From Deltaproteobacteria bacterium (GTDB lineage: Bacteria > Desulfobacterota > Desulfobaccia > Desulfobaccales > 0-14-0-80-60-11): DNA of 14,204 nucleotides. Positions 12,938-14,204 of this stretch are shown one piece after another. Both the position numbers and the translations under genes were made by a program. Location of the stretch: positions 1-14,204 of the forward strand of contig VGSO01000031.1 in the NCBI GenBank assembly GCA_016874945.1, given 5' to 3'. The notes under the pieces are model-generated. The model saw only the letters and a program-made list of their open reading frames with translations. It searched no databases and was not told where the DNA came from. The stretch's first letter is position 1, and every line of letters starts with the position of its first letter.

Positions 12938-13840
12938 TTATTTATTTATCATCCCATCCCATAGATTATTCTCCCAATCATCAACCTCTTGATTTCTATT
13001 TCTCCAATAATTATACAATTTTTGCTTGTTCTCTTTGTTTACCATCGGTTTTTCTAAGTTCTTGAGATGATCATACTGTGGCGTTGGAAGCCCTCCTAGG
13101 GAAAATTCATAGAGCAACACGGTCCCCAAGAATGAAGCTGTACGTAAAATAGCCCGGTAACATTCATCCAATTTATCCAAAGTTATCTTTTTTTCTTCTT
13201 CAGAAAGTGCTGGATTTGTTTGTGGGTCTGAAGCGTGTGCTATGAACTTATTCGCGTATCTTCTAGGACCGTCACAAGCTCTTAAGTTTTTTTCAAGATG
13301 TTTTATTAGAGATTTTTCTATCTCATCTGACCTGGCTCTCATATCCTCAGGAATGCCAGACATCTTATCGAAATTGCTTTGCCTGGTCTTCCATTGTGTC
13401 CACTTTGGCGGATCATCCATGAAATTCGGTTCGTCATACGATGTCCCGTCGTAGCATAAATAATTCTCTCGTGTAATCAAGTTTGAGTGCTTTTTAATAT
13501 CATCTATAACCCGAATTAAGGAAATGACGGCTTTTTCAGGTTCTCGAAAGTTCCGATCCGTTAAGCGACGTATAGCCATTATTTGGGATGCTACAAAACC
13601 TTCGTCTAATAGCCTTAATAACGGGCCATTCAAGCCGCAATTGGGAGAACTATGTTCAATGGTAAGCCTTCTTGCTTCATTGAATGTTCTGAAAACAGCA
13701 TCATTCCAAAGCAAACGGACGATTTGATTGTATATTGAATGAGGGCTACCTTCCAAGAGTAACCTTTTCCATTCATTCCTCTTATTGATGAATAGTGCTA
13801 GCTTCTTTTTATCATGTACGTCACAATTGAAAATATCCAT
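12938..13840 (-). CDS. HEPN/AbiU2-like protein, candidate defence or toxin gene
   Basis: The 300-residue protein resembles AbiU2-type HEPN proteins: an all-helical N-terminal part (~35-115) with YNQIVRLLWNDAVFRTFNEA and FVASQIMAIRRLTDR, and a conserved-looking GPRRYANKFIAHASD segment (191-205). HEPN domains are usually RNases with an R-x(4-6)-H motif. Here His202 is clear, but the nearest arginine is Arg194 with seven residues between, and the usual arginine position holds Ala or Asn, so activity is uncertain. No signal or membrane segment is seen, so it is cytoplasmic. It is markedly more AT-rich than the efflux genes. The ATG lies 15 bases after the permease stop, and its AGGGAG ribosome binding site overlaps that TAG, suggesting co-transcription. 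Family assignment is moderate. Confidence 0.62.
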   Translation of the reverse strand: MDIFNCDVHDKKKLALFINKRNEWKRLLLEGSPHSIYNQIVRLLWNDAVFRTFNEARRLTIEHSSPNCGLNGPLLRLLDEGFVASQIMAIRRLTDRNFREPEKAVISLIRVIDDIKKHSNLITRENYLCYDGTSYDEPNFMDDPPKWTQWKTRQSNFDKMSGIPEDMRARSDEIEKSLIKHLEKNLRACDGPRRYANKFIAHASDPQTNPALSEEEKKITLDKLDECYRAILRTASFLGTVLLYEFSLGGLPTPQYDHLKNLEKPMVNKENKQKLYNYWRNRNQEVDDWENNLWDGMINK

Positions 13841-13855
13841 CCAATTAGACTCTCC

Positions 13856-14204
13856 CTACTCATACCTTAACGCATTAATGGGATCCAGCCTCGAGGCCTT
13901 CCAGGCCGGGTAGAAGCCGAACATGATCCCCACGGTCACCGACACCGCAAAGGCCGCGAAGACCGCATCCAGGGAAAGTTCCGTGGGCCAGCCCAGCACC
14001 GCGGTGATGAGCTTGGATACTCCCCGGCCCGCCAGGATGCCGGCAATGCCGCCGCAGAAGCACAAGACCACGGATTCCACCAGGAACTGGTTCAGGATAT
14101 CCCGGCTCCAAGCCCCCACGGCCATGCGCAGCCCGATCTCCCGGGTGCGCTCCGTCACCGACACCAGCATGATGTTCATGATCCCCACGCCGCCCACCAC
14201 CAGG
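13856..14204 (-). CDS. MacB-type ABC transporter permease, C-terminal part
   Basis: This partial gene runs off the right edge; its last ~115 codons are present. The conserved FtsX/MacB core VGGVGIMNIMLVSVTERTRE is followed by IGLRMAVGA, then two membrane segments (around QFLVESVVLCFCGGIAGILA and DAVFAAFAVSVTVGIMFGFY) and the typical ending YPAWKASRLDPINALRYE. MacB couples cytoplasmic ATP hydrolysis to export through a periplasmic adaptor and an outer-membrane channel. The outer-membrane factor gene lies ~1.9 kb downstream on the same strand, beyond the HEPN and RAYT genes. Whether the protein has its own ATPase domain (MacB) or is a permease only cannot be seen here. Confidence 0.9.
   Translation of the reverse strand, partial: LVVGGVGIMNIMLVSVTERTREIGLRMAVGAWSRDILNQFLVESVVLCFCGGIAGILAGRGVSKLITAVLGWPTELSLDAVFAAFAVSVTVGIMFGFYPAWKASRLDPINALRYE

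Overview
The window looks like a piece of a high-GC Gram-negative chromosome, most likely from a Desulfobacterota-type anaerobe. The hints are a hybrid-cluster protein (Hcp) C-terminus at the left edge, an outer-membrane efflux lipoprotein, many secreted proteins and abundant short dispersed repeats. The taxonomic placement is inference from gene style and repeat load; there is no rRNA or other strong marker.

Left part (1-6012, plus strand): the 3' end of an hcp-like gene with a large G/C-rich hairpin after its stop; a ~630-bp spacer holding a possible gene remnant; a small secreted protein of unknown function; a nested inverted-repeat element; a C45-type Ntn-hydrolase; and a complete replicative DNA polymerase III alpha subunit (dnaE) whose PHP domain keeps its metal-ligand pattern.

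Middle (6013-10436): a repeat-rich, gene-poor stretch. It holds a collagen-like/tail-fibre-like surface protein gene that has acquired two in-frame stop codons, preceded by a G/C-rich leader that could fold; a small secreted protein on the minus strand with a possible sigma-54 promoter; and a 51-codon membrane peptide whose 3' end lies in a repeat. Three copies of a ~100-bp dispersed repeat lie at 6333, 8324 and 10207. The middle copy is split by a 212-bp MITE-like element with 15-bp terminal inverted repeats and a 4-bp target duplication.

Right part (10437-14204, all minus strand): read in the direction of transcription, a MacB-type ABC permease C-terminus, a HEPN/AbiU2-like gene, a REP-associated tyrosine transposase (RAYT) and an OprM/NodT-type outer-membrane lipoprotein. 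The permease and outer-membrane factor would normally be neighbours in a MacAB-TolC-like tripartite pump. Here an AT-richer block with the HEPN gene and the RAYT sits between them. Six hairpin palindromes (REPs, one decayed) surround and invade this block. They alternate in orientation, come in two subtypes that differ by a compensated base pair, and carry the GTAG tetranucleotide next to the stem. Two lie in frame inside the RAYT N-terminus and one inside the N-terminus of the outer-membrane lipoprotein, so the same short peptide is written into two unrelated proteins. This REP/RAYT system and its in-frame insertions are the most unusual feature of the window.
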